Positions 53,535-62,013 of a stretch of DNA of 64,000 nucleotides are shown here, piece by piece (within the stretch, counting starts at the first letter, position 1; every line of letters begins with the position of its first letter). A model generated the notes under the pieces. It did not search any database. It had not been told where the DNA came from and worked only from the letters and a program-made list of their open reading frames with translations. A program made the translations under genes and the position numbers. Where the stretch lies: contig CAZEFT010000002.1 of assembly GCA_964511495.1 (NCBI GenBank), forward strand, positions 124,001 through 188,000. The letters run 5' to 3'. Source of the stretch: Litorimonas sp964511495. GTDB lineage: Bacteria > Pseudomonadota > Alphaproteobacteria > Caulobacterales > Maricaulaceae.

Positions 53535-54323
53535 ATGGGGCAGGCTATTCACGCAACAGCGATTATTCATGACGACGCCAAAATAGGCGAAAATGTCCAA
53601 ATCGGCCCTTTTTGCACAATCGGACCGGATGTAACACTCGGTGACAATGTGCACCTCGTCAGCCATGTCAGCTTGACGGGAACAACCTCAATAGGCGCAG
53701 ATTGTGTGCTATATCCTTTCGTGTCCATGGGTCATCCGCCTCAGGATTTTAAGCATAAGGGGGGGGATGTCTCCATCACTATCGGAGAGCGCTGCACTTT
53801 CCGCGAAAACGTCAATATTCACCCCGGAACGGATACAGGTAAGCCGGTCACTCGTATTGGCAATGATTGCTATTTTATGGTGGGAACGCATCTCGCCCAT
53901 GAAGGCCAAATGGGAAATCATGTTGTTGTTTCTAACGGAGCACAAATTGGCGGTAATGTCTCCATTGGTGATTATGTGGTGCTCGGTGGATTATGTGCCA
54001 TTCATCAACATACCCGAATTGGAAATTATGCCTTTATCGGAGGCATGGCGACGGTCACACGCGATGTTATCCCTTATGGCTTTGTCTTAGGGAATATGGC
54101 GCATCTAGCCGGGCTAAATGTTGTCGGCTTAAAAAGACGTGGATTTTCTAAAGATCAAATCAAACAATTACGCTCCGCCTATCGTTTGATGTTTGCGGCG
54201 GAAGGAACATTTGTTGAGCGTTTGGATGATGCGCAAAACCTCTATAAGGATCACGAATTGGTTCAAGAAATTATTGCCTTCATCCGCAGCCAAAAAGATC
54301 GTTCGATCTGCCTCCCGAATTAG
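53535..54323 (+). CDS. lpxA: UDP-N-acetylglucosamine O-acyltransferase
   Basis: LpxA (262 residues) catalyses the first, reversible step of lipid A synthesis. The N-terminal two thirds form a hexapeptide beta-helix ('IHATAIIHDDAKIGENVQIG' onward). The catalytic His is in 'MVGTHLAHEGQMGNHVVVSN' near residue 121. The C-terminal helices begin around 190 with 'NVVGLKRRGFSKDQIKQL', a conserved family sequence. It lies two bases from fabZ and nine from lpxI. Confidence 0.97.
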   Translation: MGQAIHATAIIHDDAKIGENVQIGPFCTIGPDVTLGDNVHLVSHVSLTGTTSIGADCVLYPFVSMGHPPQDFKHKGGDVSITIGERCTFRENVNIHPGTDTGKPVTRIGNDCYFMVGTHLAHEGQMGNHVVVSNGAQIGGNVSIGDYVVLGGLCAIHQHTRIGNYAFIGGMATVTRDVIPYGFVLGNMAHLAGLNVVGLKRRGFSKDQIKQLRSAYRLMFAAEGTFVERLDDAQNLYKDHELVQEIIAFIRSQKDRSICLPN

Positions 54324-54332
54324 GACAAGATT

Positions 54333-55202
54333 ATGAAGCTTGGAGTTATTGCGGGGCGCGGAGACCTTCCCAAACATGTCGTCGCGGCGGCGAAGGAAAA
54401 TGGACAACTACAGTCCGTTGTCGCGCTAGAGGGTTTCGCCAATATTCGTGATTTCCAAGGGGCAAAGTCATTTCGTATCGGAGAGTTTGGGCATATCGTC
54501 AAACACCTGAAAAAGGCGAAAGTGAGCCATATTTGTTTTTGCGGGAATGTAGACCGCCCCGACTTTCCCAAAATTAAACCTGACCTCAAGGCGATGTTTT
54601 ATCTACCCGGTACAATAATGGCGGCCAGTAAAGGGGATGATGCGTTATTGCGCCATCTGATAAGTTTGTTCGAAAAAGAAGGCTTCGCCTGTATTTCACC
54701 ACAAGAAATTTGTGAGCCTTTGCTCATGCCGGAAGGATTTTTGGGCGATGTTGGTTTGGACGACGCGCATAAGGCCGATGCTTTAACAGCCTGCCATATT
54801 GCTCAATCAATCGGAGGTTTAGATATCGGGCAGGGTGCCGTTGTCGCGCGAGGTGTGACATTGGCAGTAGAGGCCCAAGAGGGGACAGACGCCATGCTCC
54901 TGCGCGTTTCTACTCTTCCCAAAGCTTTGCGCGGCGATAAAGAAAATCGTGTCGGTGTTTTGGCCAAAATGATTAAGCCGACACAGGACCAACGCGTGGA
55001 CCTGCCGGTTATCGGTTTTCGCACGATTGAAAACGCTGTGAATGCAGGTCTCGCCGGCATTGTGGCCGAAGCTGGAGGAGCATTTTTATTGGATCGCGAT
55101 GCTGTGATAGAGTGTGCCAATGCGAATGGTCTATTTATTATGGGATTACCCGCCAAGACCTCTCATGACACCGAAAAGTCCATGGATAAAAAGCTGTCAT
55201 AA
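54333..55202 (+). CDS. lpxI: UDP-2,3-diacylglucosamine diphosphatase LpxI
   Basis: LpxI (289 residues) removes UMP from UDP-2,3-diacylglucosamine; it replaces the unrelated LpxH in alphaproteobacteria and some other lineages. It matches the DUF1009 family: N-terminal 'LGVIAGRGDLPKHVVAAAKE', a middle 'FCGNVDRPDFPKIKPD', 'GDDALLRHLISLFEKEGF', and a C-terminal domain with 'IGQGAVVARGVTLAVEAQEG', 'TDAML' and 'DLPVIGFRTIENA'. Its position between lpxA and lpxB supports the role. The stop overlaps lpxB by one base (TAATG). Confidence 0.95.
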   Translation: MKLGVIAGRGDLPKHVVAAAKENGQLQSVVALEGFANIRDFQGAKSFRIGEFGHIVKHLKKAKVSHICFCGNVDRPDFPKIKPDLKAMFYLPGTIMAASKGDDALLRHLISLFEKEGFACISPQEICEPLLMPEGFLGDVGLDDAHKADALTACHIAQSIGGLDIGQGAVVARGVTLAVEAQEGTDAMLLRVSTLPKALRGDKENRVGVLAKMIKPTQDQRVDLPVIGFRTIENAVNAGLAGIVAEAGGAFLLDRDAVIECANANGLFIMGLPAKTSHDTEKSMDKKLS

Positions 55203-56356
55203 TGACCCGCTTATTCATAGTCGCGACAGAACGTTCCGGCGATGAACTGGGCGCAGGTTTAGGACGACACCTCCGTACAGCTAAGTCCGATTTGTCTTTA
55301 TTTGGCATTGGCGGCGCGGCTATGGAGGAGGCGGGCATAAAGTCTCGCATGGATATTTCGGGCTTGGCTATATTAGGCTTTGTAGAAGGGGTGAAACATT
55401 ACCCCATGATTTTGAAAAAGGTCAAAATTTGCGTTGATGAAATCCTGAAGGTTAATCCGGATGCCGTAATCCTCATTGATAGTTGGGGCTTCATGATACG
55501 CGTGGCAAACCGTCTCAAAGCCAAAGGTTATCGTGGTAAAATTATCAAATTTGTTGCCCCACAAGTTTGGGCAATGCGGGCAGGACGCGCCAAAATACTG
55601 GCCCGTTCCGTTGACCTTCTCTTGAGCATTCAACCCATGGATGCCGCCTATTTCGAGGCTGAAGGTTTGAAAACGGTTTATGTCGGCAATCCTGTATTTG
55701 ATACGGATTATCAAAGCGGGAATACGGAGCTTTTGCGTGAGGCTTACAAGCTTAATGATGATTTGATTGTATCGATCTGGTTTGGCAGTCGCCAATCAGA
55801 AATCGAAACATTGGCGGCTATACTTTGTGATGCTGTTTCACGTTTAAAAGCGAGTTTTCCAAAGCTTACTTTCATTGCGCCCGTCAACCAATCTGTTCGT
55901 GCTCTGCTTCAACCCTATTTGCAAGCAGCAGGATTGCAGGATGTTATCATTCAAGTGCCAGAAGCAGAAAAGTTGGATGTGATGAAAGCGTCTCATGCCG
56001 CTTTGGCATGTTCAGGGACGGTGACGACGCAACTCGCCAGCGCGGGCGTGCCGACCGTGGTCTCCTATAAGTTAAACCCATTAACTTTTGCCGTAGCGAA
56101 GCGCTTATTCAAACCAGACTATATTTCTATTGTAAATATTGCCGCAGACGCTCCTCTCATGCCCGAATTTATTCAGGATGACGTAACAGCGGGTAACCTA
56201 TCTAATGCGCTCTCACGATACATCTCAGCGCCAGCCCTTCGCCGTGACGCTTCGAGGGCACTTTTGGCGCAAACCCGAAAAATGGGGGCAGGGGGCAATT
56301 TAGGGGCCAATAAAAAAGCCGCCAATGTAGTATTGGCGGCTTTGAATCTAAATTGA
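55202..56356 (+). CDS. lpxB: Lipid-A-disaccharide synthase
   Basis: LpxB (384 residues) is the GT19 glycosyltransferase that joins lipid X to UDP-diacylglucosamine, closing the lpx run in this cluster. Signatures: 'ATERSGDELGAGLGRHL' at 7-23, 'VILIDSWGFMIRVA' near 88, 'KFVAPQVWAMRAGRAKIL' near 118, and 'ALACSGTVTTQLASAGVPTVVSYK' with the nucleotide site. The last codons (about 371-381) are unusual in also encoding, on the other strand, the terminator of gltA. Confidence 0.95.
   Translation: MTRLFIVATERSGDELGAGLGRHLRTAKSDLSLFGIGGAAMEEAGIKSRMDISGLAILGFVEGVKHYPMILKKVKICVDEILKVNPDAVILIDSWGFMIRVANRLKAKGYRGKIIKFVAPQVWAMRAGRAKILARSVDLLLSIQPMDAAYFEAEGLKTVYVGNPVFDTDYQSGNTELLREAYKLNDDLIVSIWFGSRQSEIETLAAILCDAVSRLKASFPKLTFIAPVNQSVRALLQPYLQAAGLQDVIIQVPEAEKLDVMKASHAALACSGTVTTQLASAGVPTVVSYKLNPLTFAVAKRLFKPDYISIVNIAADAPLMPEFIQDDVTAGNLSNALSRYISAPALRRDASRALLAQTRKMGAGGNLGANKKAANVVLAALNLN
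56312..56343 (-). terminator. gltA terminator embedded in the lpxB 3' coding end
   Basis: The sequence AAAGCCGCCAAT (56315-56326) and its exact complement ATTGGCGGCTTT (56332-56343) give a perfect 12-pair stem with a five-base loop. Read on the minus strand the stem is followed by six U (A tract 56312-56317), a textbook intrinsic terminator for gltA, whose stop is at 56372. It lies wholly inside lpxB codons. On the plus strand only TTT follows, so lpxB would be terminated less well. Confidence 0.85.
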
Positions 56357-56371
56357 AATGCGGCTTCGCGA

Positions 56372-57676
56372 TTATGCGCGTTTCTCGATTGGAATATAAT
56401 CCCGCGGCTCGGCTCCGGAATAAAGTTGACGCGGCCGTCCGATACGTTGGCTGGGATCTTCGAGCATTTCGTTCCACTGCGAAATCCACCCCACAGTTCG
56501 CGCCAAGGCAAAGAGAACGGTAAACATCGATGTCGGGAAGCCAAGAGCCGACAAAACGATACCTGAATAGAAGTCCACATTCGGATAGAGTTTTTTCGAG
56601 ACGAAATACTCATCTTCCAGAGCGATTTTTTCAAGTTCTTTGGCGACATCCAAAATAGGGTTTTTCAAATCCAACTCGTCCAGAACTTCATGCGCAACCT
56701 TTTGCATGACGCGAGAGCGCGGGTCGAAATTCTTATAAACACGGTGACCAAAGCCCATAAGACGGAAAGGGTCAGATTTGTCTTTGGCGCGAGCGATAAA
56801 TTCAGGGATTCGATCTACTGTGCCAATTTCTTGTAACATATTTAGACATGCTTCATTCGCTCCACCATGAGACGGTCCCCATAAACAAGCGACACCCGCT
56901 GCAATACAAGCATAGGGATTAGCGCCGGATGAACCCGCTAAGCGCACGGTCGATGTCGAAGCATTTTGTTCGTGATCCGCATGGAGTATGAAGATTTTAT
57001 CCATAGCGCGGGCGATGGTCGGGCTGACTTTGTAAGGTTCTGCGGGAACCGAGAAACACATCTTCAAGAAGTTTTCGGCATAATTAAGCGAGTTGTCTGG
57101 ATAAACATGTGGCTGTCCGATGGAGTATTTATAAGCACGGGCGGCGATAGTCGGGATTTTTGCAATCAAACGATGGATGGCCATGTCACGGGCTTCGTTT
57201 TCTGTTGTATGGGCATCATCATGGTAGAAACCTGAAAGAGCGCCAACAGTTCCGCACATCATCGCCATAGGGTGGGCGTCGCGTCGGAAGCCTTGGAAGA
57301 AACTTTCGACCTGATCGTGCAACATAGTGTGCTGCGTAATCGTGTTGGTGAAAGAGGCGTTTTGTGCCTTATTCGGCAGTTCACCATTAATCAGCAAATA
57401 AGCCACTTCGAGGAATGTGGACTTTTCGGCCAATGTTTCGATGTCATAGCCGCGATAGAGGAGTTGGCCTTTGCCACCGTCAATAAAAGTAATCTGGCTC
57501 TCTGTTGAGCAAGTTGATGTATAGCCCGGGTCAAAGGTGAAGTGACCGGATAATTTATGCAAAGCGCGAACATCAATGCCGGGTGCCCCCATTGATCCTT
57601 TCATAATAGGAAGTTCGTAACTTTGGCCATCAATCGTGACTGTAGCCGTTCCACTTTGCGTAATTTTATTTTCCAT
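56372..57676 (-). CDS. gltA: Citrate synthase
   Basis: This 434-residue enzyme condenses oxaloacetate and acetyl-CoA. It is the type II, hexameric, NADH-sensitive Gram-negative form by length and by its N-terminal beta domain (about 1-50). The active-site region includes 'HADHEQNASTSTVRLAGSSG' (about 235-254), 'GPSHGGANEACLNML' with a catalytic His, and 'MGFGHRVYKNFDPRS' with a second His and the Arg that binds oxaloacetate. It follows gltX by ten bases on the same strand, and a strong terminator lies just beyond its stop inside lpxB. Confidence 0.97.
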   Translation of the reverse strand: MENKITQSGTATVTIDGQSYELPIMKGSMGAPGIDVRALHKLSGHFTFDPGYTSTCSTESQITFIDGGKGQLLYRGYDIETLAEKSTFLEVAYLLINGELPNKAQNASFTNTITQHTMLHDQVESFFQGFRRDAHPMAMMCGTVGALSGFYHDDAHTTENEARDMAIHRLIAKIPTIAARAYKYSIGQPHVYPDNSLNYAENFLKMCFSVPAEPYKVSPTIARAMDKIFILHADHEQNASTSTVRLAGSSGANPYACIAAGVACLWGPSHGGANEACLNMLQEIGTVDRIPEFIARAKDKSDPFRLMGFGHRVYKNFDPRSRVMQKVAHEVLDELDLKNPILDVAKELEKIALEDEYFVSKKLYPNVDFYSGIVLSALGFPTSMFTVLFALARTVGWISQWNEMLEDPSQRIGRPRQLYSGAEPRDYIPIEKRA

Positions 57677-57686
57677 ATTAACTCTC

Positions 57687-59093
57687 TTATTCCTCGTTAG
57701 TCTTTAAGCCGTTTAAACAATCTTCTAACCGTCCCAGACAGTCTTCTTTACCGAGCAAAGCCAGAACTACTGACAAATCAGGGGAAGGACGTCCACCGGT
57801 TAAGGCGGCCCGCACGGGCTGTCCTATACGCCCGAAACCGATATTGTTATCGTCAGCGAACGTTGTCAAAAGCGTTTGAAGGCTTTCAGCATTCCATGCG
57901 TCGCTTTCTACGCTTTTGAGCCGTAAAGTCAAAGCCGTAAGCAAATCCGCGACACCTTCACGGCGTAGGGGCTTGGCTGTTTTACCGCTTAATACCAAAG
58001 GTCTGTCGACGAGCAGATAATCTGCCTGTTCGACCATTTCGATCAGCGTTTTTGACCGTGGTTTTAAACTCGGTATAGCAGCTTTTAATCTGGCCTGTTT
58101 TTCTTCTGAAACACTCTGAGCGTTCAAGAATGGTATCAGAGCCGATAGCAAAACCTCATCTTCGGTTTGGACGATGTGTTGGCCATTGATATAATCCATC
58201 TTGTCGAAGTCTAAACGGGCCGGAGCGCTGTTAATTCCGTCTAATGTGAAAACATCAGCGATGGATTGATCGTCAAAAAACAGTTCTTCATCACCGTGAG
58301 CCCAACCAAGTTTGACCAGATAATTGCGAAGTCCTGATGGAAGGTACCCCATATCCCGATAGGCTTCGACGCCCAAAGCACCATGACGTTTGGAGAGCTT
58401 CTTCCCGTCCGGTCCGTGAATGAGCGGAACATGAGCCCAATCCGGTACGGGCCATTCCAAGGCTTCGTAAATTTGTTGCTGTCGCGCGGCATTGATTAGG
58501 TGGTCATCCCCGCGAACAACATGGGTTACACCCATATCATGATCATCCACGACAACAGCCAGCATATAGGTCGGTGTGCCGTCGGCGCGAAGGAGAACTA
58601 AGTCATCTAACTCATTGTTATTCCAAATTATATCGCCTTGTACACGATCATTTATTGATGTTTCACCCTCAGCTATTCGCAGTCGGACAGCGCCTTCATT
58701 GTTGTTCTCATCGCGGTAAGGGGAGCGAAATGCGATACCCGCCTCTCGGCATTTTTGCCGCTCAGCGTCCAAAGCCTCGCCTTCCAAAGGGCAGTAATAA
58801 GCGTGGCCTGATTTCACCAATGCCTGAGCGGCTTTGACGTGAGCTTCCGCGCGTTGGCTTTGGTAAACAATCTCTCCGTCATAAGATAATCCGAGCCAGT
58901 CCAAACCATCTAGAATTGCCTGAGTGGCGGCTTCGGTTGAACGGGCTTTATCCGTGTCTTCAATGCGCAGATGAAATTCTCCGCCGACATGTTTGGCGAA
59001 GTAATAGTTAAACAAAGCCGTGCGTGCGCCGCCAATATGTAAAAAGCCCGTGGGGGAGGGTGCAAAGCGCGTGATTATTTTTTGGGTCGTCAT
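57687..59093 (-). CDS. gltX: Glutamyl-tRNA synthetase
   Basis: GltX (468 residues) is the class I enzyme charging tRNA-Glu, and in many alphaproteobacteria also tRNA-Gln, which is then amidated. The HIGH motif appears as 'FAPSPTGFLHIGGARTALFN' (about 10-29) and KMSKS as 'KLSKRHGALGVEAYRDMG'. I place the start at ATG 59093, with GGTGGA seven bases upstream; the GTG at 59105 would start within that ribosome site. The start is only 31 bases from the divergent comEC start, so the two promoters must overlap each other or coding sequence. Confidence 0.95.
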   Translation of the reverse strand: MTTQKIITRFAPSPTGFLHIGGARTALFNYYFAKHVGGEFHLRIEDTDKARSTEAATQAILDGLDWLGLSYDGEIVYQSQRAEAHVKAAQALVKSGHAYYCPLEGEALDAERQKCREAGIAFRSPYRDENNNEGAVRLRIAEGETSINDRVQGDIIWNNNELDDLVLLRADGTPTYMLAVVVDDHDMGVTHVVRGDDHLINAARQQQIYEALEWPVPDWAHVPLIHGPDGKKLSKRHGALGVEAYRDMGYLPSGLRNYLVKLGWAHGDEELFFDDQSIADVFTLDGINSAPARLDFDKMDYINGQHIVQTEDEVLLSALIPFLNAQSVSEEKQARLKAAIPSLKPRSKTLIEMVEQADYLLVDRPLVLSGKTAKPLRREGVADLLTALTLRLKSVESDAWNAESLQTLLTTFADDNNIGFGRIGQPVRAALTGGRPSPDLSVVLALLGKEDCLGRLEDCLNGLKTNEE

Positions 59094-59124
59094 TGTCCAT
59101 TCCACCGCTTAAACGGATAAAGTT

Positions 59125-61233
59125 GTGCGCGGTCTATTTCATAACCCTTTGGCTTTCAATAGCCCTCCCGCTCGTTTCTTCTTAGCGGAACGGTTTCGCA
59201 GTCTTATCTGTCCGCCAGATTTCAGTTTTGATACGTTTGTCATGGCGTTTGCTATTGGAATCGCCTTGTATTTCGGATTGAGTTTTGAACCTGAGCCTCT
59301 TTGGGTCGGGCTATTCACAGTAATTGCAATGTTTTTCGGGTGGCTTTCTTGGCGAAAGACAAATGCGTTGTGGATTTGGGGCTTAATGGCGATGGTCCTG
59401 ATTTGCGGCTTCGCCCGCGCCGCGTGGCACAGCCATGCTGTTTCCTCACCGCAATTGCCGGAATATGAACGCGCCTATGATGTATCGGGATGGGTTGAAC
59501 GTATTAATGCGTCCGGGAAGGGTGTCAGTTGGTATATTGTGGTCGATGACATGGGTCGTATGGCCGTGAATGAGACGCCCGCCAAAGTCAGAGTGCGTTT
59601 GGGGCAAAAACATAAAGACGCCGCGAGTTTTGGTGATGTTGTGTCTCTACGGGCCATCCTGTCTGCTCCGCCAGGCCCCGTTGTGCCCAGAGGTTATAGC
59701 CCCCGTAAACGAGCTTATTTTGAGCAGGTTGGCGGATTTGGTTTCGCGATTTCGGTGCCAAATGTTTCAGCTCCTGAAAAACTGACGGTTAAACAGCGCG
59801 TTGCACGTATGAGATACGCTCTCGCGGATCGTATTGTCGCGACAGCTCCGGCAGAGACAGCAGGTTTACAGGCCGCGCTTTTGACGGGTGTCAGGCGACA
59901 CATTCCACAGGAACATACTGATGCGTTGCGCGCAGCCGGCTTGGCTCATATTTTGGCGATTTCCGGTTTGCATATGGGGTTATTGGCAGGAACGGCCTAT
60001 TATGTTTTTACACTGATACTGTCCTGCATCGCGCCACTGGCTCGGCGGTTCGATATCCGCAAATTTGCTGCTATTTTGGCCATCATGGCCGCGACGGCCT
60101 ATTTAATATTATCTGGCGCCTCTGTGGCAACGCAGCGAGCTTATATTATGGCGGTTATCATCTTCACCGCCGTCATATTGGACAGACGCGCCATTTCTGT
60201 GCGTTCAGTCTCTGTCGCCGCTTTTATTACTTTGGTTTTACGGCCTGAGAGCCTCACATCCGTCGGGTTTCAAATGTCATTCGCGGCAGTTTTGGCTTTG
60301 GTCGTGGTGTGTCGACAATGGCAGGCGCGCCTACACTTTGGTTCGTCCTATGGTTGGTGGGGCAAAGTTCAAAATAATGCCATTTCTTTAAGCGTGACGA
60401 GCATCGTGGCAGGTGCGGCGACCGCGGGCTTTGCTCTTTTTCATTTCGGCCGCATTGCGCGTTATGGCCTAGCGGGAAATCTATTGGCGATGCCAATTTT
60501 CACTTTCGCCGTTATGCCTCTCGGGATTTTAGCCTTGGTCTGCTTGCCAATGGGTTGGGAATATTGGCCGCTCTATCTTATGGGGCAGGCTCTGAAGCCA
60601 ATTATAGACTTGTCCCTTTGGATTGAGAGTTGGGAAGGGGCGATGACACGCGTCATACAAGCCCCGAATTGGGTAATTGGTGTTTATGGGTTGGCCTTTG
60701 TCTGGTGTTTGCTCGGGCAAAAAAGAGCAAAGGTCATTGGAGTTTTATTGGTCTTTCTCTGCATATTTGCTTGGATGAAAATGCCTGTGCCTGATCTGCG
60801 TGTCTCTGAAGAGGGGCGGGTCGCCTTTTGGGAGAATGAGTCTTTAGAACGACTAATCGTGACGAGTGAGCGAGCGGATCGCTATGGTCGGGATCAATTT
60901 GCAGAACAAGCCGGACGTTTTGATGTCGATGTCGTTCAAATGACGGCGACCGAAGCGCCCTGTGATGCATTAGCCTGTCGGTTCAGTGTCAAAGCCTATG
61001 ATATCGCTGTGCTGAACCATCCATCAGAAGCGCGTTTGGAATGTTCGCAAGCTGATATTGTTATCCTCACGCAGCGCGATGTCGGACCAGAAGTGCGCCG
61101 TCATTGCCAAGCTATTTTGATAGATGGTCGTGTTTTGCGGGTTGAAGGCGCGCAAGAGATCTATCTGGATGAGGCCAATATTCGTAAAGAAGGCACAAAA
61201 AAGCCCGCGTCAATGCGCAGGCTTTGGGAATAA
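59125..61233 (+). CDS. comEC: ComEC/Rec2-family membrane protein
   Basis: ComEC forms the inner-membrane channel for single-stranded DNA in natural transformation. The 702-residue protein has N-terminal membrane helices and an OB-like DUF4131 domain (about 30-185). The Competence domain is marked by 'GVRRHIPQEHTDALRAAGLA' and 'HILAISGLHMGLLAGTAYYV', followed by about eight more helices. The C-terminal 130 residues ('FWENESLERLIVTSERADRY' onward) take the place of the usual metallo-beta-lactamase nuclease and show no HxHxDH. The start is GTG 59125 with GGA seven bases ahead. The last codons contain the lexA terminator. No other competence gene is in view. Confidence 0.88.
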   Translation: MRGLFHNPLAFNSPPARFFLAERFRSLICPPDFSFDTFVMAFAIGIALYFGLSFEPEPLWVGLFTVIAMFFGWLSWRKTNALWIWGLMAMVLICGFARAAWHSHAVSSPQLPEYERAYDVSGWVERINASGKGVSWYIVVDDMGRMAVNETPAKVRVRLGQKHKDAASFGDVVSLRAILSAPPGPVVPRGYSPRKRAYFEQVGGFGFAISVPNVSAPEKLTVKQRVARMRYALADRIVATAPAETAGLQAALLTGVRRHIPQEHTDALRAAGLAHILAISGLHMGLLAGTAYYVFTLILSCIAPLARRFDIRKFAAILAIMAATAYLILSGASVATQRAYIMAVIIFTAVILDRRAISVRSVSVAAFITLVLRPESLTSVGFQMSFAAVLALVVVCRQWQARLHFGSSYGWWGKVQNNAISLSVTSIVAGAATAGFALFHFGRIARYGLAGNLLAMPIFTFAVMPLGILALVCLPMGWEYWPLYLMGQALKPIIDLSLWIESWEGAMTRVIQAPNWVIGVYGLAFVWCLLGQKRAKVIGVLLVFLCIFAWMKMPVPDLRVSEEGRVAFWENESLERLIVTSERADRYGRDQFAEQAGRFDVDVVQMTATEAPCDALACRFSVKAYDIAVLNHPSEARLECSQADIVILTQRDVGPEVRRHCQAILIDGRVLRVEGAQEIYLDEANIRKEGTKKPASMRRLWE
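61197..61225 (-). terminator. lexA terminator embedded in the comEC 3' coding end
   Basis: AAAGCC (61200-61205) pairs with GGCTTT (61220-61225), extended after one mismatch by three G-C pairs. On the minus strand it is followed by six U from the A tract 61197-61202. It lies about 30 bases past the lexA stop and inside the comEC reading frame, the same arrangement as gltA/lpxB. Confidence 0.7.
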
Positions 61234-61256
61234 ATAGACATGAACGTCGTTGCGGA

Positions 61257-61910
61257 TTAATATTGACGCAATAGGCCGACCAGCACGCCTTGGATTTCGA
61301 CGCGGTCAGGTCCATAAACCTGTGTTTCAAAATCTTCGTTTTCGGCAATCAATTCGAGTTGAGACCCGGACTTATAGAGCCGTTTCAATGTGGCTTCATC
61401 CTGATCTACAAGAGCGACAACTATCTGATTGTTACGTGCCGTATTGGCTTTTTTTACAACAACAATATCACCATCAAGAATACCGGCATCTTTCATCGAC
61501 TCACCTTCAATCTCAAGCGCGTAGTGATCACCGGAACCCACCATATGAGGAGGTACAATCATCGTGTTATAGCTATCCTCAATCGCCATGATTGGGAGTC
61601 CTGCCGCAATTTTACCGACAAAAGGAATAGCCGTACCGTCATTGGCGGGAGCAGGGGTGGACTTATCATCGAAGGAAACCGCTTTGCCCTGCATATCTTC
61701 GGGGAGTTTCAAAACTTCCAAGGCGCGCGCTTTATTCGGAAGGCGGCGAATAAATCCACGTTCTTCGAGCGCGGAGATAAGGCGGTGAATGCCGGACTTA
61801 CTGGCGAGGCCTAAAGCATCTTTCATTTCATCATAAGAGGGCGGCACGCCAACGGCTTTCACCCGCGCATCAATGAGCATTAAAAGATCTTTTTGCTTTT
61901 GCGTTAACAT
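61257..61910 (-). CDS. lexA: LexA SOS repressor
   Basis: LexA (217 residues) represses DNA-damage genes until RecA filaments trigger its self-cleavage. The winged helix-turn-helix covers about 1-65 ('LLMLIDARVKAVGVPPSYDE', 'KSGIHRLISALEERGFI'). The cleavage site is Ala103-Gly104 in 'GKIAAGLP', and the catalytic pair is Ser138 in 'EGESMKD' and Lys176 in 'EATLKRLY'. GAGG precedes the start. Its promoter TTGACA-N16-TAGAAC overlaps a perfect GTTC-N7-GTTC operator, so it is autorepressed. The same operator type occurs before the micro-ORF at 36066. The gene is convergent with comEC. Confidence 0.97.
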   Translation of the reverse strand: MLTQKQKDLLMLIDARVKAVGVPPSYDEMKDALGLASKSGIHRLISALEERGFIRRLPNKARALEVLKLPEDMQGKAVSFDDKSTPAPANDGTAIPFVGKIAAGLPIMAIEDSYNTMIVPPHMVGSGDHYALEIEGESMKDAGILDGDIVVVKKANTARNNQIVVALVDQDEATLKRLYKSGSQLELIAENEDFETQVYGPDRVEIQGVLVGLLRQY

Positions 61911-61920
61911 AGCTTACCTC

Positions 61921-61935
61921 GAACAAATCAGAAAC
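61921..61935. promoter_or_regulatory. Degenerate second LexA box in the lexA leader
   Basis: GAACAAATCAGAAAC differs from GAAC-N7-GAAC by a single base in the second half-site. It lies 11-25 bases before the lexA start codon and 11 bases from the perfect box, a spacing that could support cooperative or graded autorepression. Confidence 0.35.
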
Positions 61936-61946
61936 ATTCACCTTGT

Positions 61947-61961
61947 GTTCTAGTGTTGTTC
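61947..61961. promoter_or_regulatory. LexA box in the lexA divergent promoter region
   Basis: GTTCTAGTGTTGTTC is a perfect alphaproteobacterial SOS operator. On the minus strand it covers the lexA -10. It is six bases from the -35 of the candidate plus-strand promoter for the zinc-ribbon gene at 62014, so it might affect both directions. Confidence 0.88.
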
Positions 61962-61974
61962 TAATCTTTGTCAA
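61947..61974 (-). promoter_or_regulatory. lexA promoter
   Basis: On the minus strand a perfect -35 TTGACA (61969-61974) is followed after 16 bases by TAGAAC (61947-61952). The layout is identical to that of the micro-ORF promoter at 36002-36029, with the -10 inside the LexA operator. Confidence 0.7.
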
Positions 61975-61996
61975 GCTATTGTTGCGTGCATAAATT
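61968..61996 (+). promoter_or_regulatory. Candidate promoter of the zinc-ribbon gene
   Basis: TTGTCA (61968-61973) and TAAATT (61991-61996) are spaced by 17 bases, a good housekeeping promoter 18 bases before the ATG at 62014. Its -35 is the other strand of the lexA -35 (shared TTGTCAA), so the two promoters compete for polymerase. Confidence 0.5.
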
Positions 61997-62013
61997 TATA
62001 TAAAGAAGAGAAA

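Noticed and set aside
59094..59105. GTG at 59105 as the gltX start
   Set aside because: It would lie within the GGTGGA ribosome site used by ATG 59093.
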